This document shows, one piece after another, positions 11,749 to 24,199 of a DNA stretch of 64,000 nt. This stretch comes from Ichthyophis bannanicus (lineage: Eukaryota; Chordata; Amphibia; Gymnophiona; Ichthyophiidae). Numbering within the stretch: the stretch's first letter is position 1; each line of letters opens with the position of its first letter. The stretch spans positions 445,282,270 through 445,346,269 of the forward strand of contig CM066032.1 of NCBI GenBank assembly GCA_033557465.1, given 5' to 3'. Position numbers and translations under genes: made by a program. The notes under the pieces were generated by a model. The model ran no database searches, was not told where the DNA came from, and saw only the letters and a program-made list of their open reading frames with translations.

Positions 11749-12735
11749 ATGGTAGTGGAACAGGTGGTTTATGGGAAAAAGGCAGAAGAGGAGCCTAAAA
11801 GAAATTGAGAAGCATGATGGATTATATATAACTTGATTATCATGATAATAAAATTGATATAAGTATGTGGAGGGGCTAATGCCCAAGATGGAAGAAGTGA
11901 TGGGTGATTTGTAGGTGGCACACCTCGCGGCATTTAAGAAAATATCATATGGGCCAATTTGTTCAAATGTGTTGTATGGCTGCTAGATTAATGGTAGCTC
12001 AAGTTTGGAAGAAGATAGACCCTGCTGGAAATGAGCTTCTGCACCCCAAGCTGGCTCACATTTATTTGATGTGTAAGATCACTGCCCTGAAGTACCAAAG
12101 GGTAGATTCTTTTCTAAAGGTCTGGAATACTTACTCAAGGAAATTCAATTGTAAGTTATGGAAGAAAGAATAGCTTTCTTATTATTTTGTTACAGCATGA
12201 ATGCGTGCAGGTATGGCTTTAGGTTAATGTAAGTTGATAAGTAGGGAATGTGGTAAGAGGGCAAAGCAGAAGTGCTAACATGACGAAAGATACAACAGAA
12301 CAGACTCACAATAAGAGGACCACTTCAGAGGCCATGGCAGACCACAGTAAAACCATGCCAGGGAATCAATATCCAGAGAATAGTAGGAGTACAGCAAGGA
12401 GTCTGGGTGTGAAGAATAACAGGATCTTGGTAGGAAATCAGAGTCTAAAGAGTATCAGGAGATTCAAGTAACATAAAAATACACAATGAAGGCCAGGCTC
12501 TAGAAAAGGTCAGGGTTTGAGGATATCCCTCATGAATATGCATTAGATACATTAGCATACAATGCTTCCTTATCAGGCATGTTTTGCATAAGTGATAGCA
12601 CCTATTCTGGAGGCTCCAACAGGTAGGAAATGGAGTTGTCTGTCTGTACGCATCTATTTTTCTGCACATGGCATCATTGCCCCCACAAACACCTACCTTA
12701 AAAAGCCAGTGGGAGTCCCCGATCCAGCCGATGTG
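11749..12735. other. Unassigned; hAT-like fragment near 12,505-12,575
   Basis: No gene is recognised; the small ORFs have no family features. Around 12,505-12,575 the text GAATATGCATTAGATACAT resembles the core of the hAT-like MITE at 27,881-28,076. It is probably an old fragment of that family. Confidence 0.4.
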
Positions 12736-12737
12736 AA

Positions 12738-13125
12738 GAACATAAGAACATAAGATATGCCATACTGGGTCAGACCAAGGTCCATCAAGCCCAGTATTCT
12801 GTTTCCAACAGTGGCCAATCTAGGTCATATGTACATAGCAGTTTCCCCAAGGGACACAGATTCCACAATGCTTGTATTGGGTTCAAGCATTGATATCCTG
12901 GGTCCCTTCTTAATAATGGTTTATGGACCTTTCCTCCAGGAACTTGTCCAAACCTTTTCTAAACCCAGCTACACTAACAGCCTTTACTAATCCTCCGGTA
13001 ACAAATTCCAGAGTTTGATTACACGTTGAGTGAAAAAATATTTTCTTTTATTAGTCTTAAATAGTTAACCCTGTAGCTTCATTGCATGTCCCCTAGTCTT
13101 TCTATATTCTGATAAGGTATAGAGT
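12738..13125 (-). mobile_element. CR1 (family B) 3' end, reversed
   Basis: It begins with the tandem GAACATAAGAACATAAG 3' tail and CATACTGGGTCAGACCAAGG, then continues through the 3' UTR into the end of the ORF (LVTKYFFT-like region near 13,040, frameshifted). It is 5'-truncated near 13,125. It is the best preserved family B end here. Confidence 0.85.
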
Positions 13126-13496
13126 TGGGCTGTTGCCGGAAACCACTAGTGAGAGTTCCTGGGTCCCGCCAGCATTAAGAGCGAGGTTGAGGCCTGGCTG
13201 CCTGAAAGCATGGAAAGAAGAGACAGGGTTAGAGTTGAAAGTCATGGAAAGTATAAGATAAAAGAATAGGGAGGGAGAAGAGAAGAGAAGTGGGGCATTG
13301 GGAAGAGGCTGGATTAGAAGAGAGACTGCAACTCGAAAGAGTACAAATGAGGGAGTGAATGGCAGGGAATGGAGAGACTGCAAATTTGGTTTGGAGGAAG
13401 GGGAAAGTACATAACTGGTTAAAGGGAGATGAGAGAGAGTGCGGGAAGGAGGGTATTGAAGGGAAGGTATGGGAAATCCCTATAATACACTCCTTG
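13126..13496. other. Unassigned, purine-rich
   Basis: No gene or named repeat is seen. The plus strand is rich in G and A. Confidence 0.4.
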
Positions 13497-14092
13497 AAGT
13501 GACACACATACACGTCAACCATTCCCATGACACACATACACAGCATGCACCCCACCCCCTAACAACCACCATGGCACGCACACAAATGCACACATCCTCC
13601 AACAAACTCCATGACACAGATGCACATGCATTCTTCTCTCATCCCTCATGACATACACACATACCCCAACACCACACATGAGATGTACATACTCCCTGAA
13701 CCCCTCAAGATCCAAATACACATGCAACCTCTGACATCCCTGAGCCCCTGTCACTCCCTATGACACACACAGAGATGCATATACACTAAAGCACCCTCGG
13801 GACTCTCCATGATATACACACACACTGACATCCCCATGACGAGAGGCACCCCCATGCTTTCCATAACACACATACATACCCTTGATACCCTCTTACATAG
13901 ACACATACCCTCCCCTTGACATACACACACACATGCACCCCACAATACCTCCCTTGACACACGCTCTTACACACACACCTATGCACCCCTGACACCCACC
14001 ATGACACACACATACACACACTACCCATGACACATATACATACACCTCTGACCCCCTCCCGTAACATACACATACACATGCATCCTCCACAT
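13497..14092. repeat. Degenerate CA-rich minisatellite
   Basis: About 600 bases of imperfect CATGACACACATACA-like units separated by C-rich spacers. The minus-strand cysteine/valine-rich ORFs here simply read through GT repeats and are not genes. Confidence 0.9.
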
Positions 14093-14730
14093 GCTTGATT
14101 CTGTAAATGAGGAAAATGCACTATTGTGTCACACTGCAAGTGTACACTTTTCAACTTCGTATATATTAATTAGGGATATCCTGAAAAATCAACACTTTTG
14201 CAGTCCTTGAAAATGGAAGTTTTAGAACCTTGGTATAAAGCATGTGGTGGGGGTATTGTTAGGAAAAGGTTATGATAAAGTTAAAAAATCAGGCAGCAGA
14301 GTTAGCAAAGATATAAATGAATGGTAGCATATGTCAGTTTAAGTGGTGTGTTAACTCTGGGGACACTCATGAGGATAGCTAAGTAACACTACATTGTCTT
14401 ACTTGATGTCAGAGACATAATTTCCCAAGTCAAAATGAAAAAGCCCTCACAACCACACAGAGCTAGATGAACCACGACAATGAATACCCTAAACATCTCC
14501 CACATCAAAACCAAATTAAACCAATAGGCATGCAAAAGAGTTTTTCAGCTCTACACGTCTTCTATATGAAACAGACTGCAGGGGCCAGATCAGGAACACC
14601 ATGGACCTCAAGACCTTCTGCAAAGTTAAAGACACCTCTGTTTACCAAACATTTCAACACGAGATTAACCCCTCCCTCCTGAAGAACAGTGCTCAACCAA
14701 CTACCATTACTGTTGTATATAATTAAACCT
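14093..14730. other. Unassigned
   Basis: No gene or repeat recognised. Confidence 0.4.
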
Positions 14731-14734
14731 GTAT

Positions 14735-15470
14735 ATAGTTAAGAGCCAAAAGCTCATTGATTGCATGCTGTATATTTATTTTAGCTGTTTTATTTTATTT
14801 TAGCTGTATTTATATCCTGCTTTTCACTGGGTCAAAGTGGTCAATTGGGAGATACATTTAACACAAGGGGATATGACACACATATGCTAATACTTACAGG
14901 GAACATGGGCAATGGAGGGTTAAGTGGCTTACCCAAGACCACAAGGAGTGCCTATAGGACTAGAAATCCCAGTCCCTCCAGCCTGAGATTGCTGTCCCCA
15001 GGTGGGACTTGAACCCCTGGCCCTCCGGCCCAAAGTACCTTGTCCTAACCACTAGGCCACTCCTCCCCATGTTTAATGTTAGTTAGTTTCAGTTCCTTGT
15101 GAACTGCCTTGACCCAGTGAAAGGAATTCTTTAGATTAAAGCTGATGAATCTGTAAATGCAGTATATTTGTTAAATCAGTCAGGTCCTAGTAGGAGCAAA
15201 GAGCTTTCAGTTTACATTTAAAACACAGAAGAGAACTTTCTGGTTAAATTTAGAACCCAGCAGAGAGCTTCTAGTTTAAATTTCATACTCAGTCAGGGCC
15301 TAGTAGCAGCACAGAGATTTAATTTAAATCAAATCAGAATATAACTTAGCATAAAAGGCAAAACAGGGTCAGTATTCTTTGAACAATAAATAATTTCTAG
15401 AGACCATTACAAAGAGGCTTTCTACACAGGGAGCAAGAAACCTGTGACATTTTTTAAATAGGTGTTAAAG
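14735..15470. repeat. LTR-like repeat, copy 1 (split by a SINE)
   Basis: The text AGAGCCAAAAGCTCATTGAT (14,742) and, after the SINE, TTCCTTGTGAACTGCCTTGA (15,091) recurs in order at 15,672-16,000. The phrase GTCAGGxCCTAGTAGxAGCA occurs at about 15,179, 15,292 and 15,917. The stretch has AATAAA-type sites (15,385). No retroviral coding sequence is nearby. Confidence 0.5.
14773..15068 (-). mobile_element. tRNA-derived SINE, reversed
   Basis: The minus strand reads GGAGTGGCCTAGTGGTTAGG (A box), then a B-box-like GGTTCAAGTCCC (about 15,007) and the CORE-like segment (14,910-14,940). The T-rich left end (TTTATTTT) is its tail. It interrupts the LTR-like repeat. Confidence 0.8.
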
Positions 15471-15592
15471 CCAGGTGGCAGATCAAAGGGCCATTTTTAA
15501 CGGCTCCCTCTATCCAAGCAAAGACTGTGTTAAGACTGTGTTAATCACCCAGGAAATTGGTCACAGCTTACCTCTGAAGCACAGGCATAAAT

Positions 15593-16010
15593 AGTTCAAA
15601 CAGAGTTCTGTGATTTGAAGGACTATAAAAGGGGACTGCTACTTCTGAAGAGAGATCAGCAATTGTAAGTTAAGAGCCAAAGGCTCATTGATTGCATGCT
15701 GTATATAGTTTGATACCATCGTTTCAATGTAAGTTAGTTTCCGTTCCTTGTGAACTGCCTTGACCCGGTGAAAGGACAACAAAAGGGGACTGCCAGTTCT
15801 GGAGAGAGATCTGCAATTGTAAGCATTTACTTCTGGGAATTTTTCTAAATCTTGAGAAAAAGGAATTCTTTAGATTAAAGCTGATTAATCTGTGAACCCA
15901 GTGTATTTGCTAAATCAGTCAGGGCCTAGTAGCAGCAAAGAGCTTTCAGTTTAAATTTAAAACACAGAAGAGAGCTTTCTGGTTAAATTTAGACCCCAAG
16001 ACTCCCTCTA
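15593..16010 (+). repeat. LTR-like repeat, copy 2, with TATA-like site
   Basis: It repeats the block of 14,735-15,260. A TATA-like ACTATAAAAGGGGACTG occurs at about 15,622 and a near copy, AACAAAAGGGGACTGCCAG, at 15,779. GGAGAGAGATCTGCAATTG and an ATTAAAGCTGATTAA stretch follow. A TATA box, a short transcribed-region-like part and a polyadenylation-like site would suit an LTR. Ends and coding parts were not found, so the class is open. Confidence 0.4.
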
Positions 16011-16074
16011 TCCAAGCAAGGGCCGTGGGACATCCCCTGGAAATTGGTCACAGATTAGAAGCATTGGACAGGGT

Positions 16075-18217
16075 ACTCTGTAGCAGCCAGCTTTTAATAA
16101 GTCAGAGAGGCTGTTGTTGCCAAAAAGCATCTTTCATGAAATGGAAAAAAGAGCCAAATGACAAAAACTGGAAACAGCACAAGAACTGTCAAGTTAAATG
16201 CAAGGCATTGATAAGGCAAGCAAAGAGAGAATTTGAGAAGAAGCTTGCTGTGGAAGCAAAAACGCATAATAAAGACTCTTTCAAGTACATTCATAGCAAA
16301 AAAATCTGTGAAAGAGTCAGTTGGACCATTATATGATAGAGGGGTAAAAGAGGCCCTAAGAGGGGACAAGGCAATAGCGGAGAGATTGAATGAATTCTTT
16401 GCTTCGGTCTTTACTGAGGAACATGTAGGGGTGTTACCCATGACTGAAGTTGTATTTAAAGGTGTTACTGCGGAAGAATTGAAAGAAATATCAATACAAT
16501 GGGAAGATGTATTAAGACTATTTGATGAACTGAAAAGTAGCGAATCACCTGGACTGGATGGTATACATCCCAGTGTGTTGAAAGAACTGAAATATGAGAT
16601 TGTAGACCTGCTATTAGTAATCTGTGAACTATCATTACAAACATCTGTAATACCTGAAGATTGGAGGATGGCCACTGTAACGCCAATTTTTAAAAAGGGT
16701 TCCAGGGGTGATCCGGGAAACTACAGACCAGTAAGCCTGACGTCAGTACTGGGAAAAATGGTAGAAATCATCATAAAGAACAAAATTACTGAACATGTAG
16801 ATAGTCATGCCTTAATGGGAGACATCCAACATGACTTTAGAAAAGGAAGATCTTGTCTTACTAATCTGTTATGTTTTTTTGAAGGTGCGAATAAACAGGT
16901 AGACAAAGGTGAGTTGGATGATATAGTATATCTGGACTTTCAGAAAGCCTTTGACAAGGTCCTTCATCAGAGACTTTTGGCAAAACTACAGAGTCAGGAG
17001 ATAGGAGGCGGTGTACTATTGTGGATCAGGAATTGGTTAAAAGATAGAAAGCAGAGAGTAGGCTAACTGGCCAATTTTCCCAATGAAAAAAGGTGAAAAG
17101 TGGAGTATCCCAGGAATCTGTTCTGGGTCTGCTGCTTTTTGGCATATTCATAAATGATCTGGAAAAGAAATAACGAGTGAGGTTATCAAATTTGCAGATG
17201 ACACAAAACTATTCAAAGTTGTTAAAACCCATGAGGATTGTGGAACACTGCAAGAGGATCTTGATAAATTGAAAGACTGGGCATTCAAATATGAGGAAAG
17301 CTCTATAAAAGCTGGAAGAATAGTCTAATGCTTGGCAGTTAAGATTTGATGTGTCATGCACTTGGGAAGCAGAAATTCAAAGGAATTATATGTGATAGTG
17401 AGTGAGAGGTTGATGTGCATGGACCAGGAGAAGGACCTCGGAGTGATTGTTTCTGAGGATCTCAAGATGGTGAAACAGTGTGACAAGCTGGTGGCAAAAG
17501 CCAGAAGGATGCTGGGTTGCATACAGGAATGACCAGCAGAAAGGAAGAGGTACTAATGCCACTGTACAAGTCAGTGGTGAGGCCTCACTTGGAATATTGT
17601 GTTCAGTTTTGGAGACCGTATCTCACAAAGGATATAAAAAGACTGGAAACCGTTCAGAGGAAGGCGACCAAAATGATTTGGTGCCTGCACCAGAAGACAT
17701 ATGAGAAGAGACTTGAAGACCTAAATATGTATACTCTAGAGAAGAGGAGGGACAGGGGAGATATGATACAGTCCTTTAAATACTTAAAAGGTATTACTGA
17801 ACAAATAAACCTTTTTCAAAGTTGGGGAAGCTGGAAAAATAGAGGGCATAACATGAAGCTGCAAGGGGGTAAACTGAAAGGCAATGTCAGGAAATACTTT
17901 TTCACTGAAAGGGTGGTGGATGCTTGGAATGTCCTCCCAATGGAAGTGGTGGGGTCAAACACAGTGACAGAATTCAAAATGGTATGGGACAGACTCAGTG
18001 GATCCCTTTATAGCAACAGGATAAAATCAAAATAAACATAACTATCTTTTATATCTCAACAAATAGGGGTGACCTACACGGAGTGGTGGGAAGGGATGAA
18101 CTTAACGGAGCGGCAGATGCGCCTACTCTTGCCGCCTTGCTGGGCAGACTACATGAACCATACTAGTCTTTATCTGTCATCTTATACTATGCTACTATAT
18201 TACTATGCAGATAGAGA
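16075..18217 (+). mobile_element. CR1 LINE, RT-containing 3' half
   Basis: A largely readable CR1. The linker between endonuclease and RT is at 16,094-16,330 (KALIRQAKREFEKKLA, SFKYIHSKK). The RT is in one 277-codon frame (16,233-17,066), with RLNEFFASVFTEEH, SSESPGLDGIHPSVLKEL, ATVTPIFKKGSRGDPGNYRP, QHDFRKGRSC and DIVYLDFQKAFDKV. The catalytic block KFADDTKLFK is at about 17,190-17,220 in another frame. The C-terminal ORF (17,517-18,035) ends YSNRIKSK, with a 3' tail of CTGGGCAGACTAxATG and ACTAT units to 18,217. Three or more frameshifts disable it. The Tc1 element inserted directly after the tail. Confidence 0.9.
16233..17066 (+). pseudogene. CR1 reverse-transcriptase domain
   Basis: This 277-codon frame covers RT fingers and palm up to just before the catalytic YADD-type loop. 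RT blocks appear in the expected order: SPGLDGIHP (block 1), VTPIFKKGSRGDPGNYRPVS (block 2), HDFRKGRSC (block 3), VYLDFQKAFDKV with the first catalytic D (block A). It ends at a stop in KQRVG*, after which the FADDT loop is found in a shifted frame. The enzyme copied CR1 RNA at the nicked target; this copy is inactive. Confidence 0.85.
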
Positions 18218-18370
18218 TACAGTTGTGGTCAACCTTATTGGCACCCTTGCATTTTAGATATGTTATATACAACATCCCGAAAAATAACTGGAAATATTGC
18301 AACTGTATGTTATCATTTTAATAGTATGTTCAAAGGTATACAACAAAAAGAAGATGTCTGTGCAATTTAG

Positions 18371-18384
18371 ATGTAGCAATTTCT
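18371..18384. repeat. Target-site duplication, left copy, of the HAL1-like insert
   Basis: ATGTAGCAATTTCT occurs here and at 31,187-31,200, at either side of the insert. A 14-bp duplication is typical of L1-type retrotransposition. Confidence 0.9.
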
Positions 18385-18966
18385 TTTTTTTTAATATTTA
18401 AGAATTTTACAAAATTCATACCAAGAATGAAAACTTGTACAGAAAAGGCATGATCATGGAAAAAGGACAAACAAAAATAAAGCAAAGAGGAAACAAGTCA
18501 AAATGAAAAATGCCTATAGTCACCAAAAAGAGTGTGGAAAACATCACAAACAGAACAGGGACCAGAGACCCCCACCGTATCATCCAAAAAATAGATATGA
18601 GGAAAACAAAAGACCGTGAAAGGGCCAACGCATTACTTAACAGCGCAGTTTGCAACACCCAAATCAACCCCCTCAGCAGGAGAGGAAATTACAGGTAATC
18701 TAGCCTTAATAAAAGAAGAAAGGTCAGAAGGAGAAAAGAAAATAAATCTCTTAGGGGTATGTTTACTAAAACCCCGTTAGGGTGCGCGCCGCGCTAGTGT
18801 GCGGATGCCATATAAGGAGTGGGCGTTTCAGTCAGAAAAAAGCAAAACTAGGATTAATCATGCGCTAATGTGCGCTGTGCTCATGTGCGCCCTGCACATT
18901 AGCGCATGAGAAAGTTGCACGGGAAGCATAAGTGGCACGCTGATGCACAAGCACAAGAACAGAGTC

Positions 18967-19030
18967 ACAGTACAATGGTTAAGACACTGACCAATGGTGC
19001 AGGGATCATGGGTTCAATCCCCCACTGTGC
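18967..19030 (+). repeat. tRNA-like module 1 (Harbinger-like copy 1)
   Basis: ACAATGGTTAAGACACTGAC is followed by a B box, GGTTCAATCCC (19,011-19,021), the same unit as at 25,267 and 25,677. It starts a repeating cassette that continues with a TATTTTAATTA stretch and GGCACATTTTAAAGTGCACTG (19,160-19,180). Confidence 0.7.
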
Positions 19031-19251
19031 CCAATGAAGAAGGCTGGCTGAGGCATTACCTATTATGGGGAAGATTGCTTTAGGAGGCATTTTATCTTTA
19101 TTTTAATTATCTCTACTAGCAAACGCACTCTCAAAGCGTGTTAACATAAGGCGCCCCATAAGGCACATTTTAAAGTGCACTGTCCTCCAAGGCACCCTAG
19201 AATGTTGCTTATAGGGCGCTTTATAGGGTGTCGTATGAGGTACCGCAAGGT

Positions 19252-19266
19252 CACAGCACTGTTTTT
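19252..19266. repeat. Target-site duplication, left copy, of the L1/Tx1 insert
   Basis: CACAGCACTGTTTTT is repeated at 25,185-25,199, a 15-bp duplication bracketing the LINE. Confidence 0.9.
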
Positions 19267-19597
19267 TTTTTTTTATAACTTTCTCTTTATTGGTTTTTGG
19301 CATTATACACAACAAACACATAATAGCCAGAAAATACACCAACATGTTCCCATCCCCCCCCCCCCAAATACACCCACAACAAACAAAACTACTACCACCC
19401 GCCCCTCCATTCCAGGGCCAGGCCAGCCCACCGCATATGCAAAGCTCTCACCATACTTCCTCGGGGAAGCCATTTCTCCCCTGGCAAAGGCCTGCCTCCA
19501 TCCAATCATGCCCCCCCCTCCCCCCCACCCTCCTACCCCCAGACCGAGCACTACCCCTCCCCCCCACCCCCCCACCCCAACCTTACTCCCCCCAGTC

Positions 19598-22500
19598 CTA
19601 CTCCCCCATACCATCCCTTCCCGTCCGCCCACTCGCCAACCACCCATCATAGCCCTGCCACACTTGCCGAAAGTGCGACACCCTATGTGCCCCATAAGCC
19701 GCGATTTCACACATTCCCCACATTCCACTTAAACGGCCCACAATATCTCCTCTAGAAGGGGGAGCTGTACTCCTCCAATGCAACAGAATCTCCCCCCGTG
19801 CTGCAGCGATACAATAGCCAATCATCAACTGCACCTCCCGGTCCTCCGCTCCCTCCAATTCATTCAACAAAACCTTGGCAGGAGTCAAGACCACCGGGCC
19901 CCCGTTATCTCCCTTATAACCCCCTCCCAGTCCTCCCACCATAGGCCGCACTATCGGGCAGTCCCACAGCAAATGATATAGGTCCCCTCGCCCCTCACAC
20001 CCCCGCCAACACAACCCTGATTCCTCCTTGCCGATGGCCCTCAATTTCCATGGAGTCCAATAGGTCTGGTATCGAATCTTCAAGCTACTCTCCAAATACG
20101 CCATGCCCGGGGCCAACCTCCTAGACCACACATAGATGTCCCGCCAATGCTCCCGATCCCACTCCCCTCCCAGTATCTTCTCCCAGGCCACCTCCCCCGG
20201 ATACACGCCCCCACCCCCCCCAGCCTAAGCAATTCCTTATAAAAATGGGTGATAGCCCCCCTCCGCACCCCTTTCACCAAAAGTTCTTCAATCACCGTGG
20301 CCTCTTGGCGCATCTCAACCTTGACCTCACGCCTACCCAAAAAGACACTACCTGCAGATAGGCAAAAAACCCTCTCCCATCCAGCCCAAACTCAGCTAGT
20401 AACTCCCCCCAACTCTTAAACCCCCCCTCGCATGGAGCATCTGTCCCATAAACCGTAACCCCTTCCCCCTCCACTCCCGGAACACCCCCCCCCCCCTCTT
20501 TCCCGGGGGCAAACTCCTGAACCCCCATAATAGACATTCCCCGAGTGTATCTCTTTCCCCCTAGTAGCGGACACCGCCACCGTACCCAAAGCGCCTTTGT
20601 CAGGGCCCGAAAAGGATTCCCTTCCGACCCCCCCTTCCACCCCCCCTCCCGGATCCCAGAGCCACTCCCCCAGACTCTCTCCAGGTCCCGTCCCCTGTTC
20701 CAGCTGCACCCACCGAGGGGTCTCCATCTCACCCCCCTGCCAACTGAGCAACGCCCTCAACTGAGAAGCCCAAATAGTACTTCTCCAACCAGGCGGAACA
20801 CCCATTCCCCCCTCCCTACTCGGGCGATACATAACAAGCCGCCCCACCCTCGGGCGCTGACCAGCCCAGATAAACTCCATCATAACCCTTTGCGCCCGTT
20901 TCAAGAAATTCTGGGACACCTTACACGGAAGGGAGCCAAACAAGAACAAAAACCCGCGGTAGTACATTCATTTTTAAAACCGCTATCCTACCTAACCACG
21001 TAAGATTATAAACCTTTCCACCATTGCAAATCCCGGCACACTTCATTCAAAAGCCCCCCATAATTGACCCGCGCCAGGCCCTCCAAATTCTGTCCCATCT
21101 GGATCCCCAGATACCGGTAGTGTTCCCCCACCCACTTAAACGCAAATCCCCCTCTCAGCACCCCCTCCAATTCAGGAGTGAGATTAAACCCTAAGATCTC
21201 CGAGTTACTATCATTTATCTTGTACCCTGATACCCGACTATAGCCACGCAATCTCTTGCATCAAATTCGGTAGGGTTACCAGGGGTTCACGCAGTGTGAA
21301 AATTACATCGTCCGCAAATAATGTAATCTTAACCTCCTGGGAATTCATGAGAATCCCCTTAATATCGGAGGACCCCCTAATCCTTGCAGCCAGCGGTTCG
21401 ATGACCAAAGCAAAAAGCAGAGGGGACAAGGGCAACCCTGCCTAGTACCCCTGCCCAAACGCAAACGCTCCCGAATAACTGCCATTGACCCGTACCCTGG
21501 CCTGAGGGGCCTTATACATCGCTTGAACCCAGTGAACAAAGTTAGGACCCACCCCCACTTTCCTCCAGCACACTAAGCATAAAGGGCCACTCCACCCTAT
21601 CAAACGCCTTTTCCGCATCTACCGTTAGAAAAACCGCCCGCTGCCCTGTCCGCTGGACCTCCCAGGTAAGGTTACAGATCTTACGAATATTGTCTCCTCC
21701 TTGCCGCCCCGAGATAAACCCTGTTTGGTCTGGATGTATTAGCTCAGGCATCACCTTGGCCAATCTATTGGCTAAAACCTTTGCAAAAAGTTTTGCGTCC
21801 ACATTCAATAATGAGATGGGCCTATATGACCCACAGACCATCGGGTCCTTCCCGGGTTTAGGGATAAGGGTAATCCCAGCTTCCCGCATCGAGTGTGGAG
21901 TCTCCCCACCCGATAACACCCCATTAAAGACTTCCACCAACAAAGGCCCCAGTAAGGGTCGGAACACCTGATAGAAGCGCCCCGACAAGCCGTCCAGACC
22001 CGGGGCCTTACCCCTTTTCAACGTCCCAATCGCCAGAGTCACTTCTGCCTCTGTTATGGGCCGATCAAGCCACTCCCTCTTCTCTATAGACAGTGAGGAT
22101 AGGGCACAGTCCTTCAGGTACTCAACACATGGAGCTTTCCCCCCCCGCACCTCACTAGTATACAAAGTTTGATAATAGTCCGCAAAGGTCGCCCGAATTT
22201 CATTATTCCCGTGGACCAGCCTCCCTCCTGCTCCCCGGATACCCCCAATATTCGTCCTCATCACCTTACTACGTATCCGTTGGGCTAATCTCCGCCCCAC
22301 CTTATTACCTCCCTCAAACCACCCCTGTTTTAAAACCCGTAGCTCATAGGCCAAATCACTCGCCCTCAATTGCTCCAGTTGCCCCCGCAACTCTTTCAAT
22401 TTCACAGTAACCCCCCCTCCTCCACCCCCTCTTTCGTGCACCCTCCCCTCCAATCGCCTAATGTCGTGCAACAGTTGTCTCTCCTTTTCCTTCCTTTTCC

Positions 22501-23433
22501 CCCCTACTTCGACGCTCCCGGGCAGCTTCCTGAACCAGATGCCCCCTCACCACCGCCTTAAGCCCATCCCACACCATCCCTAACTCCACCTCACCATTCA
22601 AGTTAAACCCCTGGTACTCCTTGACCACCTTCCCAATATGCTCAATCACCCCTGGCTCATCCAACAAGGCTTCATTAAGCCTCCAGAATTTTACCCCCTC
22701 ATCCACGTATCCCAAATTAAACCGCACCCACACAGGTGCGTGATCCATCCACGTGATGGGGCCCTGATCCACCTCATCCACCCTGTTCAACCAGCTTCCC
22801 CCCGCCCCCACCATATCAATCCTACTATAGGTACCATGTGGCGCTGAATAAAAAGTGTATTGCGTGCACCCCGGGTGTTGACTCCGCCCAACGTCTTCCA
22901 CCGCTCACCGTTCCGTCAAGTGTAGCAATTTCACACACCATCCACCCTCCGCCCCAGCCCACTACCCCCCCCCCCCCATTATCCACCCTCGGGTTCACCG
23001 TCAAATTAAAATCACCCCCAATTATAAGGGGGGCATCACTTAAACTCCCCAGTTCCCCCTGCATACGGACAAAAAAATCTCCCTGCCTGTCATTAGGGCC
23101 ATACAAACTCACAATCCAGACCTGCTCCCTCCCAATTTGAATTTTAAGCCCCACTGCCCGGCCCCCTCTTATCCCTGTATTCCCCCACTAACCTTGTCCA
23201 CCCAATCCACCCCCACCAAAATACCCCCCCCCCCCCTTCCGAGCCTCCGCCCTCTGCCCAGCCAACATTACTCGGGGATACCTCTTTGTCTGTAATAGCC
23301 TTTCCTGGCCTACTTTCAGATGGGTTTCCTGTATACAAATGAAATCCGCTTTCAACCTACCCCCCTCACGCTCCACCATACGCCGCTTTCTCCCAGGACC
23401 CCACCCCCTCAGATTCTTCGTGGCTATGGTCAT
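19598..23433 (-). pseudogene. L1/Tx1 ORF2 (endonuclease-RT), frameshifted
   Basis: Read on the minus strand. The endonuclease starts at 23,433 with TIATKNLRGWGPGRKRR and ADFICIQETHLK (the catalytic E), then VWIVSLYGPNDRQGDFF and LIIGGDFNLTVNP (the D/N block, about 23,010). The linker is at 22,901-22,458. The RT is at 22,471-21,542 (GKAPGLDGLSGRFYQVF, ITLIPKPGKDPMVCGSYRPI, FISGRQGGDNIR, TVDAEKAFDRVEW). The catalytic loop ITLFADDVIF is in the ORF at 21,435-21,238. The YLGIQMG and thumb segment is at 21,251-21,006. The tail at 20,206-19,598 has CWRGCEGRGDLYHLLWDC, a C-C-H-C zinc-type motif. Frameshifts separate the blocks, so no protein is made. Confidence 0.9.
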
Positions 23434-24199
23434 CTGCTGTTGCTACACTCTTTTCCCCCATACGTTCTCCCTTCGCCCCATCCGTCCGCCCTCCTCTCCC
23501 CGTCCCTGCCCCGCTTCTCCCGTCCCCCCCTCCCGCTCCCCACCCCTCCTCCCCTCCTCCCCCTCCCCCCCACCCCCCCCTCCCTTCCCCCCTTCCCCCC
23601 TCCCCTTCCAAATCCCCCTCCACCTCCTGGAGGTCTCCCTTGGAGTAGTGCTCATCAACCAAGGCTGCTCCCGACTTATCTCCCCCTCCCTCCACCCATG
23701 CTCATCCCCCATCCAACCCCCACACTCACCCCCCTCCCCCACCCATCCCCATCTACCCCCCACGAACACCCATTCCCCATACTCTCCCCTCCCCCCCCAA
23801 CTGCTTCAGCGAACCCCCCACCCCACCCCCGCAATATCTCCCCCCCTCAATGATCAACAGCATTTTCCTCAAAACAGCATTATATAAAAACAACAGTAAC
23901 ATGTATGTCATTAACACTGCTATCAGTAGGAAGCATAAATCGGCCCACAAAGGGAACCGCTCCCAATTCAAACCTTTTGGAAGTCCCCCGATCTCTCAGG
24001 TACCCCCCTCCACATCAACGCCTCCAAGTTGCTCTCCAACGTCCTCCACCGGACTCCCTCGCCCCTTCGCGCTGCTCCTCTGGGGTCCTGGCGTCTCCTC
24101 TCTGCCATTACCTCCCTCCGGGGCTTGCGACAGTCTGCTCCCAATCCCGCCCCCTTGACGGCTGCCATTGCCTCCGAAACTGTGTGGGCCCTCCAATTC

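Noticed and set aside
13515..14154. Cysteine/valine-rich minus-strand ORFs
   Set aside because: They read through the CA/GT-rich minisatellite.
19175..19732. Plus-strand ORFs antisense to the L1/Tx1 3' part
   Set aside because: Shadows of ORF2 and of the C-rich 3' UTR on the other strand.
23320..23887. Overlapping plus- and minus-strand ORFs of 100-180 codons
   Set aside because: They come from C-rich runs inside the reversed L1/Tx1 between ORF1 and ORF2, and are proline- or glycine-rich with no domains.
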